A stretch of DNA of 64,000 nucleotides from Sipunculus nudus (GCA_026874595.1 CM049322.1:51735386-51799385); one strand, 5' to 3'. Shown: positions 51,301-62,284, numbered from the stretch's first letter. Translations and numbers: made by a program. The notes: generated by a model not told the origin, from the letters alone.

Positions 51301-52473
51301 TTCCCTTTGCACATATTAGTTCATAAGCACGTGTACTGATATTCAGATATGTTTGAGATGGCTGAGTTCTCAGACAGCTACATTTCAGCCTTTTCAAAAC
51401 AGGCTCAAATAAACAGCATGCAGGTGTCTAAATGGATGTGATTTTGTAGGCCTTAAATGCTTCAAAAGCAAAGAAAATGTTTATATGTTTAAATCATACA
51501 TATCTAATTAAAGATTAAACTGCATTTTTGACTAAAATTATATAAACCATGCTAAACAGTATGAATATATAATAGTTATATAGAATAAGCATTTAAGAAA
51601 TCCCTTCCATCAAACATACATATTCAAAGATCTGAACAATATTTTAAATGTAAAGGATATTTTAGCCATATTGCTGACACCCTAGGAATTCCTCGATGGA
51701 ATAAATTAAAATAATATCATTTCACTAAATTATTTGTCACTTTATAGTGACCCAAACAGAAATCAATTATGTTTTTATATAACCCATATTTTATAACATA
51801 CATAAAATTGTCTTCAAAGTAAGCCTGACAATACAAACACCAATATTCTGAATCAGGCAAGTTTAAATATGATGTTTACTCTGTTCTACAGTCTTGAGTA
51901 CATTTCGAAGTAGATTTATTTTTCATATCTGTCCTTCACTATAAGCTTTGTATGTTATCGTACACTTTGTAAAAGGCATGCAGTCAAAACAAAGTCATCT
52001 GGTTGGAGACTGTTTTTTATGCATCACTCACACTATTCTCCAAAATATTTGCACAGTTGTTACCTACTTTTCAGTAACACAAACTGGCACAATTAAGTCA
52101 TCTGCCTGGAGATAAGAACTTTTTCATATTAATCTCAAGATTATCCCCATGCATAATTGTACATGTTCTGTGCTATGAGCAGCCAATTTAGACAGACAAG
52201 AGCCAACTGTGGGGAGATTAGTTTTTCCTGTATCACTCTTATACTAATCTCCTTGGTGTATAAATCCACATCCACTTGATATCAATAAGTGTTTTCTGAT
52301 AGGTCTGCACTGGAAAATTGGCCACATGGTATGTTTGCGTAAACAGCCACATGTGGCAAACATATACCAATATGAAAAGCTTTTCAGGTAAAACGAACTT
52401 CCAATGTTTGAAAAACAAAATAATTCATCCCTTTAGTGTTACTACGACCTCAATTTCCCCTACTTGACCTAAT

Positions 52474-52487
52474 GTCACCATGGCAAC
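52474..52487. promoter_or_regulatory. Perfect RFX X-box motif 2
   Basis: GTCACCATGGCAAC, the identical 14-mer to motif 1, lies 1.7 kb further upstream in the same intron. The surroundings are not otherwise alike, so it does not look like a repeat copy. Confidence 0.4.
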
Positions 52488-53581
52488 TCATTTTTTATTT
52501 TCCCACATGATTGTTCAGTGGTGCCTATACATTCCCAAGTGTTGCCAGGAAGCTCAAGTAAACTTAACTTTGTTCATATTGAAGTGAGGTCTACCTGGAG
52601 TTGATGAAATTCATGTTGCCCGGATTTACATCTTAATATATAAACTAGTACTGCTCAAGTGTTACAAACTAATGTTGTAACAGCAAATACGAGCACTTTA
52701 TCACCTTGTACTGCTAATATTAATGGACACTTGATAGTTTCAGATTAATATACATATATACTTATACATTAAGTGCCAACATGTATATAATCATTCTGCA
52801 ATAAACATATCCAGATATATTACACCACATTTGACCTGATTAATGTAGTAAATTATAGCAAAAGTAACATATACCAATTTATTTAAAAGTCCTGTCTGAA
52901 TTTTATATTTTAAAACATAAGTAATGGAGACTCTTAGAAATGATACATTTCACAAATTTTCAGTAAACCCCCTTTTTTAAAAAAGACTTATTTCTTACTG
53001 AAATATCACAAGGTGTAATTGCTTGTACTATGCATAAATTTATATGATATTTGTTGTGTCAATTCATTTCAAGAAATGTTATTCTTTATATATGTGTACT
53101 GAAATGTGCCACATACAGACAGTATGTGTTAGAATTATACAACTAGCACTGGAACTGGATAATCAAAGACCTGAGGGTGTAACCATGTGGTCAGATCACA
53201 TGACTAGGCTCACCAGGTTTCCATAACAACATGCCCCTCACAGGTCAGAGGTCATGAACACTTTCACATGCCTGAACTGCCTTACATCCACTGGGAAACC
53301 TGCACAGACATTTATAACACTTGAAAAGATGCTTTTTCTTAAATCTTTATGGGGTCAAATTTTCATTTGAAAGCTTTAATTTTCAAAACTTGTATGAAAT
53401 ATTTATTTCTCACTCTTGATCTTAATGACTACTTTAACTTTAATATAGTCCCCTTTAAAAAATTAACACAGATTAAAATGTCATAAATAACCTCCATGAA
53501 AAACAGTATTTCACATACATCTTTGTGTTTGTTTGTTGGTATGTTTGTTGGTATTAGTTAAAGAAACAGCTAAATCATACC

Positions 53582-54017
53582 AGGAAAAGAAGTTGTACAC
53601 TGACTAGTACTTCCCTTGCCACACACCAGGAAATCTGTGAAACCAAATTAGTGGCTTTCATATTAAAGGTCATGAATGACACACTATATCCCCTACATTC
53701 AGAGTTCAGTTTTTTACCTTCAGGTAAATGCCTAGATGTAACATTCTGCAGAACAACTCGCTTTAAAATATCTCCTGTGCTAAACAGTATTAAACTTTTA
53801 AACTCACAACCCTCTAGATATTTAATGTTTTGAATTATGTGTTTTACCAGCAGAATTATCTGTTTTATCATTTTTACATGCTTATTTTTACATGCATTGT
53901 CAAATACATTCTTTGTTATTTTTATGTATTTATTTTTTTTATGTAACGAATTGCAAGTCGATCAACAACAAATACCTAGAACTGAAGGCTAATAAATGTT
54001 ATCTTATCTTATCTTGT
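53582..54017 (+). mobile_element. LINE 3' end: reverse transcriptase C-terminus and tail
   Basis: A plus-strand frame reads YPLHSEFSFLPSGK, then FCRTTRFKISPVLNSIKLLN, before a stop at 53831-53833. HxLHxxFxxLPSGxxxxxxxCRTxRxKxSxxxxxIxLLN is the conserved C-terminal pattern of many non-LTR retrotransposon ORF2 proteins. About 180 bases later the sequence ends AATAAATGTTATCTTATCTT, a short tandem tail typical of such elements. The element is 5'-truncated and inactive: only its last part is present, and it has no reverse transcriptase core here. Confidence 0.6.
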
Positions 54018-54202
54018 AATTAGGAGCACTTATAGACTTCATACATATCTAAACTATATATGTGTAAGGACACAAGCAGTGCAAGGCCGAAATCTGGCAC
54101 TACTTTTGGGTATTAATTTTTTTATGTGAAACATCAACTTTGATGGCAAATATTCTACCCACTATCTTACAATACTTACAAGAGCTGTAATGATTCACTG
54201 GT

Positions 54203-54636
54203 CAGGGTTCAATATAATTTTTGAAAGTACTTGCCCAGAAGGAAAAATCACAACTAGATTTTACTTGCCCTACATGAATTTTTAATTGCCCCCAAAAAAA
54301 TTAGAGATTGCGGCCACAACTAAAGCAACTGTGATCCACATGATTATTTTGCAACAATATACCAATTCAAAGGTTTCTTTGTTATTAATATTTCTTTTTA
54401 GCATTTGCACAGATAAACATGCCAGTCATTTAAATCAGATTTATTACATTGTGATGTAACTTGTCCTAAAGAAGAAATTGGCTGACTTAAGATCAGTTTA
54501 AATTCAGGCCTTTGTGTAAAGGTTTATGTTGCACCCACTTGCCCAATCAGGCTAGTAGAAGCCCATTTTCGGTTGCCCTACCACCATAATCACAAATTTT
54601 AACTTTCCAAGGGCAAGCCCTTGATGTCAAGCCCTG
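54203..54636. mobile_element. hAT-like nonautonomous element (old)
   Basis: The left end CAGGGTTCAATATAATTTTT and the inverted right end CAGGGCTTGACATCAAGGGC form imperfect terminal inverted repeats with CTTGCCC blocks just inside. CAGGG ends are characteristic of many hAT-type MITEs. No matching 8-bp target duplication is seen, so it is degraded or the ends are slightly misplaced. Confidence 0.45.
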
Positions 54637-56254
54637 CTAGAGCACTGATACATTGTAGTACAAGTCAAATATTGTATCATCAGACGTCTCTGTATCCATA
54701 CTTGGATGATACAGAAAGTATCACAGTTGCCTGGCCACCTCCAGCAATTAATACAGTCAGCAGCCTGGAGGACGTAAGAAAATCCTGAGTGGCTAGAAAT
54801 CTGATAATCTGCATCTGACTGGTACACCACTGGACAATCAAATTACCAATACTTTTTCATTATTCAGGAAGAATGGAGGCTAAGGCAAGGCCTACTCAAA
54901 TAAAGAGGAACAATGACTTAGAATATGAACTCTGACACTACAGTATCATACTGTGTATGGTATTGTGAGTAAATTATTGTGATCATATGGGTGAGTTAAT
55001 GTATGATTACAGTCCTTGTTCTGACCCAGGCCTTGCTCCCTGGATTAGGGGTGAAAGGTACGATGTATACATTTCATATGATCACTTGTACAGCCTCTGA
55101 AGTAGTAGCCCCCTGACTGCTGCAGTCACTGGCCTGTCTCAGCCCTAGGGTATTAACTACTCTAAGTATGTCTGGAAAAGTTTATCTACCGTGAAACAAT
55201 ATCATTCCTCTCTGTGAGTGATATATACAGCTCAGACCTGCAGACAAGCTTGAGAACCTTCCCAGGATGCACTGCAGTTTGTATAAAAATGACACATTTT
55301 CAGATGTACAGTAAAAAGGATTCTAGGAAGGAAATGCAAGAATAGGCATCACAGTCTAAATTTAAACCATAATGTTCCTATAAATACAAGAAGGCGATCA
55401 CTATAGGACACCACTTTTCAAGCAGGACCCTAATAACATGTATTGACACTATTTTGATTAACTTTATAACAAAAGGTAATAATGTACAAAGTATGCATTT
55501 AAACTGTTAAACCCTAATTACAGCAAGAGCATCACACATAAGTTGCAGTAAAATCAAAACATAACAAACAATCCTCTTGAAGATTCAGTCCTTTTAAATG
55601 TCTGAATGATAAAGGTAAAAATGTGGGGTTCCTTTTTAATGTTAAATACATTAGAGCTTTAAGGTATCAAGTGGCAAATTTGGTGTACATCAAGCTGTTT
55701 GTCAGCTGTCAATCACCATGAAGAGATAAGTGCTCCAAGAACCATTAACAGATCACCAGTCACTGATACAGACAACACAAGACAGCACCACAAGCACTGA
55801 CCACCAGTCAGTCAACAGCCGCAGCAGGCTGGACAAGCTGGGGCCAGCAGTCAGTCTCTTCATCAAACCAGCAGTAACAGTCAAACAACCAGCTCCTGGC
55901 CTGTGTCCCAGGGGCTGACCTGCTACCACCAGCATGTACTGATGGTACAGCACTGTTATTTATTTTTATTTCCTTCCTCTGCCCCTCTGTTTGTGCTTGT
56001 AGATTTTCCTAAACTGACTTTGGACCATAATAAGAGTCACAGGTGACAGATTTGTACCTGGCATTTTTTGTTTACCTTGACTTAATAATGTGCAAGGATG
56101 TGACCTTCTCAGCTTACTTTTGTTAATACATACACCATTATTCAACCTGTTCAATGCAGATTGTCCTCTTTGAAAAATTGTATATTATATAATACAACTC
56201 ATAATCAGAGGTCAAGGCCATGGTTTTCAATGGTGTTTGTTTATCAATTCATTT

Positions 56255-56430
56255 TTATCTGCATAAGCAGAATTATATTAAAACTACCAAACCTATTTCC
56301 ATGAACCATTATGGATTGAGTTATTGGACATTTGCAAGGTAAGACCCCATCAAAGTTTGGTGGAAAAGAGGCAGATCCAGCAGGAGTTTTCACCTTAGTG
56401 GAGGTATGCTCTCTGCTGAATGCTCTCTAG
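56255..56430 (+). repeat. GGAGGTTATG-type interspersed repeat, copy 4 (3' part)
   Basis: AAACCTATTTCCATGAACC, AGTTTGGTGGAAAAGAGGCA and the end GGAGGTATGCTCTCTGCTGA plus TGCTCTCTAG represent the right half of this repeat. The MITE copy at 56438 begins eight bases after its end. Confidence 0.55.
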
Positions 56431-56437
56431 TATGTTT

Positions 56438-56764
56438 GGCAAAAAAAAATCAGATTTGGTTCTCAGGCACTTTTTTTCAAAAATCAAAGCAGGCAGGCAC
56501 TTTTTGTTTTAAATCTTTTTTTGTATGTTCTATAAAATGTCATACGATGAGGGAAAAGCAGAAAGCACTACTAAAAAAGGGAATTTGATAATAAATAAAA
56601 ATGACAAAATAGTAGGCCTATTATTTTATCTTCTTGAAAGAAATGTCTTAGTGGCTGGAGCTCAAATTGGTAAGTTTCTATTGAAAATCAAAATAAAAAT
56701 TTTGATGTGGGGGTTAAAAATTGATGTGTGATACCTGAGAACCATACCTTTTATTTTTTTGGCC
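56438..56764. mobile_element. MITE copy 2, PIF/Harbinger-like
   Basis: This 327-base copy of the element at 18825-19161 is in the same orientation. It shares GGTTCTCAGGCAC near the left end, ATTTTATCTTCTTGAAAGAA inside, and CCTGAGAACCATACCTTTTA then TTTGGCC at the right end, followed by TTA. The left end is mutated (TTT-GGCA). It is noncoding. Confidence 0.75.
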
Positions 56765-57284
56765 TTATGTAATAATTTTATCCAGGGTGTGTGAAGCTAG
56801 GGTCATATGCTTGAATAATGATTTGTTTTATTCTTGGTTTTGTGATAATCCAGCCAATACACTGTCTTAGATAGCTATCATGTATTTGGTGACCTTACTA
56901 TACCGAGCCACCCCACTAGTGTACTGTCGGTTATTGTCTTTGACATGCTGACGATGTGGACTTCACACAAGAGGTTGGTGATATGATGGATTACTTGGTC
57001 ACAAGTCAACATGTCACAACAGCTGAGACCGCTGCCGACAAACAAGAAACGGAGGGCCTGTTATCAAATTTACCATAAACACACCACACAAGCTAATATT
57101 GCTGAAGCCAACACTATTTCTGATATATCTGATATAAGGAAGCAACCTGAGCATTACTATCAGAAGCTCATGGTTAAGTTCAATGCCAAAGGTTGCATAG
57201 TCCTATACCACAAATGCTACTGGATTATCTTGTTTTTACATATGTGACAGGCACATAACATCTGATACTAATACTATCCATGTT

Positions 57285-57700
57285 TATATGACACTCATCT
57301 CTCTCAAATCCATCTGTGTCATGTATGATCTGAACTACCCATCTGACTCTTTAGAATATACAATATGATCAACTACCTCTTTCCTATTCTTTCACTTCTT
57401 TATCTCTCTCTGTGTCTCTCTCTCTATTTCTAGATCAATCTCTCTCTTCTCCCTCTCTCTCTGTAACTATGCTTTTCTTCATAGAATCAATGTATTTTTC
57501 CTCTAATTTTTCTCATCTCTGATACATGTCTATCTGCATTTGTCTGTTTGTCTCACTTTCACATATCTCCCTCTGTAATCTATCTCAACATTTTCTATTT
57601 TTTTACACTTCTATATCATTCTTTCTGCAATTCTGTTCTCTTCCTTCAACCTGACTCTGTCACTATATTTCTGTCTACCTCACCGTCTCCCCTTCCCTGT
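57285..57700. repeat. Pyrimidine-rich degenerate (CT)n tract
   Basis: CT-rich sequence extends over about 400 bases, purest at 57400-57470. On the gene's strand it is purine-rich. Confidence 0.7.
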
Positions 57701-59274
57701 GTTCTGGACAGTGCCAGGTAAAAATGGCTGAGGTGAAAATGGCTAACGAAATAAAGAATGAGGTAAAAATTATTGTGAAATTTCAACTGCCCAACGTTAA
57801 TGAGCTAATGTTGAGTTCTTGGTGAGTAGTGAATGAGAAGATACTGAATAAGACCAGACTCAAAAAAGCAAGAATAGAAAATTCATTCTCATAATTGTAT
57901 ATATTATTGGCAAATATTAGTTATTAATATAAAGTAGTATATGAGGTTGATGGTTGGCTGTAGAAGAAGGTATATAATACTGCTTTTAGTTTCCTTATTT
58001 GAAATTTAATCCTGTTATATGTAATATTAAATTTAGCCATTTTTACCTCGGCCATTTTACATGGAACCTCCCGAGCTATCTCTTTTCCTCAATACACACA
58101 CCTGTATACCATAAAGGAAACATGACTAATCAGGAACAATGGCAATAAGGGGAAGTGTGTCATAGGGGATAGGTGTGAGAAAGGAAATCTATGAAAGAAA
58201 AACAACATAATTATACATATACTGGTTTGTTCTGGGTGTGAAAGTGTTTAAGTTCTCACATCTTGTGTATATAATAAAGTATTTCTTTTTGAATTTCCTA
58301 TACTGCTATTAGTCATTCAATTTGTCCTTATAAAATTATAAAATATATACCGTGAAGTGGGTTATGAATTCTCAAAGATACTCATGAAACATTTGATAAA
58401 AACTGACAAACTTTCCCCATGTTAAACATTTAAATAGGCATTTCACAGAACATTAAACCAGTGACCCACAAAGAAAAAATACAAAAAAAGAAAAACAAGA
58501 TATTAATCTAGAGGCTTTACAAGAAAATATAAAACTTTCCTAGGAATTTAAGTTGTAAACCTCCCTCTCCAGAAATGAAATATTTAACCAATATAAAAAT
58601 CTAAATACATTTATTTTTTGGAAATCAAGGATTTGCCTTCAAGTCCTGCTCAAGTCCTTCCTGGAAAATGACCACTCTTTCCAAGAAAGTGTTGCAAATT
58701 TTCCTAGAAACTGAGTGAGCCCTGATGATCATATGTGATGAACTGACCACCTTCAGTACTGAAGGTGTGAGGTTCTGCCTGATAAATACCATACAGTAGC
58801 TGTTGCAGCTGTGGGGACAGTTGCTCCCCTGGGCTGCTGCTGCTGTTGGCTTGCTGATGGTGCTGACAGTGTGCAGTGCTGTTTAATCAGCTTCCTGGAT
58901 ACTTTACCCCTCCCCCCAAGCCCACCCCCTGGCAGTTAATGTGTCTTTATGTGTTTTCAGGAAATCAGCAATTAGTGATGGTATGAAGCCTTGTGATGAT
59001 GATATATTCATCAGAATGAATTAACTGTTAATTAATGTATCACACCATCCAGCTGGCCAGGAGTCCTGAAGTATAAATCTTTATATGTTACCTAAATCTA
59101 GGCTATAAAGAATTTTCAGGTAAATAGTAAATTTGAGGTTACTCTTGTGCAGTTTTCATCCTCTTCTTGGGTTCTGGCTATTATTTTGTTCTGTATAACC
59201 ATGTTTTATCCTTAGTATTTTGTTTCAAATTACTGTCATATTTCTTTCTCTATCACTGCAAGGAAGTATATGTT

Positions 59275-59280
59275 CTCTCA

Positions 59281-59338
<58 letters not shown>
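59275..59338. repeat. (CT)n(CA)n compound microsatellite
   Basis: An interrupted (CT)n run passes directly into (CA)n of about 11 units. ORFs over it are artefacts. Confidence 0.95.
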
Positions 59339-60099
59339 TTGCCTTTGCTTGATCACATTCTTTTTTAGTCTTTATGTAATTTGCCTTTTTACTAGTAGGG
59401 CAGCAGATGTTTTTGCCTTTCCATGGCCATCTGACTGTCTCTCTATCTTCCTGTATTGCTCCCTCTTATCAATATCACTCTTCCAGTCTTAAGTGCATAT
59501 AGTTTCATCTGATCTTTCACTTATTAGGAACTAGTAATTTTTTGTGATTTAAAACTAGCAATGATATTTGCGAATAGACATATTTTAGACTTTTTTCTGC
59601 AGGCTAGAAGTACAGTCTAATTTGACCTTTCAGCTTTGACCCCTGGTTTATCTTAATTCTATCACCTTTAGGATCAGAAACCCAAATAATACATGGTTAC
59701 TTAATTTAATTTATCCATCTGATAGGCAACTGTGATATCTTATCCTGCTTCTTACATACCAATCCCATGATGCATCAGCCACTCTTGATGTAAATTTAGA
59801 AGTAATTAGCCAGTACAGAAAGCTAACCACCACCACATGTGCTGTACTGAGCTGTTATCTGTAGTCTTGTTTTCTTCCACTAATTCCCTAATTACTCTGA
59901 TCCTTGTTATCCTGCTTCATCCACTGGTTTAAGCTGACTCAGCAGAATGTCATTGAAGAAATTGTGATGGAAAAAAGAGGGCAGTCAGTCAAGCACATAT
60001 ACCTCAGCTAAGGGAAGATCTGCTTTTTACCTGGACATAGATACAACTTAAATGGGTTCTTCCCTGGCTGACAACCCAACCCTAATCACATAGCTGTAT

Positions 60100-60175
60100 T
60101 TGCATATCATGCCAACAAGCAAACCAACAAACAGACAGGGGTGAAAATATCAGCTCCTTGATAGAGGAAATGACG
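60100..60175 (-). repeat. GGAGGTTATG-type interspersed repeat, copy 5 (5' part)
   Basis: On the minus strand it reads CAAGGAGCTGATATTTTCA, CCCCTGTCTGTTTGTTGG, TTGCTTGTTGGCATGATATG, matching the left half of the family. It is the only copy in this orientation. Confidence 0.5.
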
Positions 60176-60775
60176 TTGGAGGATGGATACTGCACCCATG
60201 GGAGAAACAAAGTCTATACAAAAAAGACTAAGCTTCAGAAAAGGTCTTTTTTGTAAAATTTTGAGATCACTGGTAGGGACCATCTTTGGTCAAAATCAGG
60301 ACACTGCTCCCATTATTGATCTGGACAGGATTGCATGAGCTTTGGAATGTACTGACTTCACCAGGCCCTGTGTGACGCAATTGTTTTTTCTTCAGGACTA
60401 AAGATGTCCTACTGAGACTGCATTCTATACTTTGTATAGAATTACTTAATTTAACTATTATTATTATTCAATTATGCTTATTAATCACGGGTTATTAATG
60501 TGTACCTTTCATTTTTAACTCAGAAGAATTAATACATCAGTCTAATTATTGACATTTCATATAATTATACAGAAGTACAAACTGCAAAATCCAGCACTGG
60601 TTCACTTACCTTGACTGCTGAAGTACCATATTAATTTTCAGTATTGTGCCCTCATACAATAAAGCTGCTCAGATTGGCACTGTCATGAGCCCAGCTTAAC
60701 ATTCATTTCTCATTACTCTAAACTCAAGATAAAATGACAAGAATGGTGTTCTATGAAGAATATCTGACTACTTAC

Positions 60776-61235
60776 CTAATACTGTCAAAGCCACAACTTG
60801 TCGTAATGATCCATCCGAATCACCTTGTAAGTAGCACTCATAGTTAGCGTCATCGTTCTTCTGGGCGTTACTGAACTTCAGATTAAATTCCCCTTCGACA
60901 GTGATATTCTCATACAGTTTGTCCATCGTGAAGCGGATGTTATTTTGAAATAAAATAATGTTCCTGCCATCAACATATTTCTGCCATAACACAGAATTAG
61001 AGCCTCTGTTTGAAAAGTTACAGAAGAAGATAGTTGCATCTCCTAATCGAACATCAGTGTCTACTGGCCTTGTGACAAATGCAGGTTGTGAGCTGACAGG
61101 TTTTGACAATAATATCACAGATAGGTTTAAGAATATAAAAATGTGTTTCCATGGCAACCAATGATTGTTACCATGTCTTGTAATGAGTCTCCTGGCACAC
61201 TGGTGGCAAATTTGGGATATACCCAAGGTATCCAT
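60776..61235 (-). CDS. Coding exon 1: signal peptide and V-type Ig domain 1
   Basis: The start codon sits in a strong context (GCCATGG). The first 49 residues form a long basic N-region (RRLITRH) followed by a hydrophobic core, IFIFLNLSVILL at about 32-43, with likely cleavage after VSS. Ig1 follows, with Cys72, Trp84 and Cys134 and the motif DDANYEC. The end LRQVVALTVLG resembles the G-strand of the first domain in Kirre/nephrin proteins. An N-glycosylation sequon lies at Asn110. The exon ends one base into a Gly codon at donor GTAAG, so it is phase 1. It is isolated from the rest of the coding region by a 29.9-kb intron. The start choice is supported by the signal peptide; no later Met precedes the hydrophobic core. 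Confidence 0.88.
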
Positions 61236-61468
61236 GGCAACTCGAAAGCTTGGTCTGGATGGGTTCTCTGTAATGACTAGAAATTTAACGAAAAGAGAAA
61301 AGAATTCTCTCGTCTGGTTTGTTTTTTTGTTCTTCTCTCTCTATCTCCTGGTCAATCCATAGACAGAATCTGCTGGTACTTTTGTCCCTCAATGCTTCTT
61401 TCTTTTCTTTCAGGTCTTTTGGCAGGAGGGTTTCTTCCACAGATGTAACCGGAGCTGGGATGAAACTT
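61236..61468 (-). other. 5' UTR part of the first coding exon
   Basis: A strong 3' splice site, ten T followed by CAG on the minus strand, ends at 61469. It precedes 233 bases of untranslated leader before the start codon. The leader holds one tiny upstream ORF (ATG GAT TGA, 61352-61360). A noncoding upstream exon is therefore likely. The alternative is transcription starting within this leader. Confidence 0.5.
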
Positions 61469-61882
61469 CTGAAAAAAAAAATTGAATGTTACGTTATTAC
61501 AACGTCAAACAACAAGTGGTTACCTGTACTGGTAATTGTAGGTTAGGAGCAATTTAGGAGTATCCCATGTATTAAACACAGGTAGTTTTTTCATGCGGTG
61601 TTTGACACGCACTTGCATCTGGCTTCAGTGAAGCGTTACCATAAACAAGCCATTAATTCTGTGCAGGTATATTCATGGATCTCCGTTGATAGTTTTCTGT
61701 ACTTCAGGAAGTTCCCACCTGCTTATACAATTAAGGCGTGTGATACCTCTCCTGATCGGCTTAGCATACACTCCGTGTTTGCACGACACGATAAAAGACT
61801 TGAAATATCCTGAGCTGTACACAAGGCAAACCTTACGAGAATGACAAGCATATCTTCAACACAACAGTCATGCTGCAAGTAC

Positions 61883-61980
61883 CTGACGACCACCTGACAC
61901 AAGCGGAGATAAAAAAACATGGGACACGACACGCATGAGTGGTTCCCTGGTCGAGGCAGGACATATAATGTACCACTTCC
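61883..61980 (-). other. Possible noncoding first exon
   Basis: If the TATA box at 62004-62011 is used, a first exon could run from about 61980 to a donor reading CAG|GTACTT at 61883. It would splice to the strong acceptor at 61469-61471, across an intron of about 410 bases. A second possible donor (CAG|GTGGTC) lies just upstream. The start is estimated from TATA spacing only, and no transcript evidence is available. Confidence 0.25.
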
Positions 61981-62003
61981 TCAGGGCGAGCCCATGACGG
62001 CCA

Positions 62004-62011
62004 TATTTATA
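62004..62011 (-). promoter_or_regulatory. TATA box candidate for the adhesion gene
   Basis: The minus strand reads TATAAATA here, a full match to the TATAWAWR consensus, inside a locally GC- and CpG-richer stretch (about 61880-62060). Transcription from it would start near 61980. Followed by a noncoding exon and a short intron, that would lead into the coding exon at 61468. The consensus match is seen; use as a promoter is inference. Confidence 0.35.
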
Positions 62012-62282
62012 GAACTCGTCATCGTATCTACATCAAAGTGGTCGCCTCCACTAGACGCATCATCAAACTGACAAGCAGCCTTTGTACATCATTCTGTACT
62101 GGTACAAGGTTCTGTACCTCTGTGTCTACCCCTATATCTGCAACTATAGTTTCCATGCAACACCTTGGAAACCAAATGAGCACAGTATTTTTTATAGACC
62201 TATTGCAATTATGATCAGACAGCTGGGATATGTCACTGGGTCTGACAGAAATAATAATGTCGTGAACTGCTACAAATATTTA

Positions 62283-62284
<2 letters not shown>

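Larger units (their letters stand above)
30860..60775 (-). other. Intron 1 (29.9 kb)
   Basis: This very long intron lies between the signal/Ig1 exon and Ig2. I recognise no further gene in it on either strand. It contains at least two MITE types, a LINE 3' fragment, copies of a widespread GGAGGTTATG-type repeat, microsatellites, and GC-richer islands (about 37260-37600, 38050-38420, 46370-46720, 50560-51300) that may be regulatory. Stretches between listed features are plain AT-rich DNA in which I see nothing. Confidence 0.7.
12635..61468 (-). other. Gene model: Ig/FN3 cell-adhesion receptor, nephrin/Echinoid-like (5' part)
   Basis: Thirteen coding exons join into 918 codons with no internal stop, every junction phase 1 and every intron GT-AG. 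Predicted order: signal peptide (about 1-49), Ig1 V-type (50-153), Ig2 (154-258), Ig3 (259-341), Ig4 (342-434), Ig5 (435-522), Ig6 (523-640), Ig7 (641-740), FN3-1 (741-833), FN3-like 2 (834-918). Ig1 is V-set-like, Ig2 resembles the CD80-like C2 domain that follows it in Kirre/nephrin proteins, and FN3-1 has the nephrin-type core LEWQAGFNGGHTQWF. Such proteins act at the cell surface in homophilic or heterophilic adhesion. Seven Ig plus two FN3 equals the reported Echinoid layout; nephrin usually has eight Ig and one FN3. No membrane segment was found, so the 3' end is missing. The family call is firm; the orthologue is not. Confidence 0.85.
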
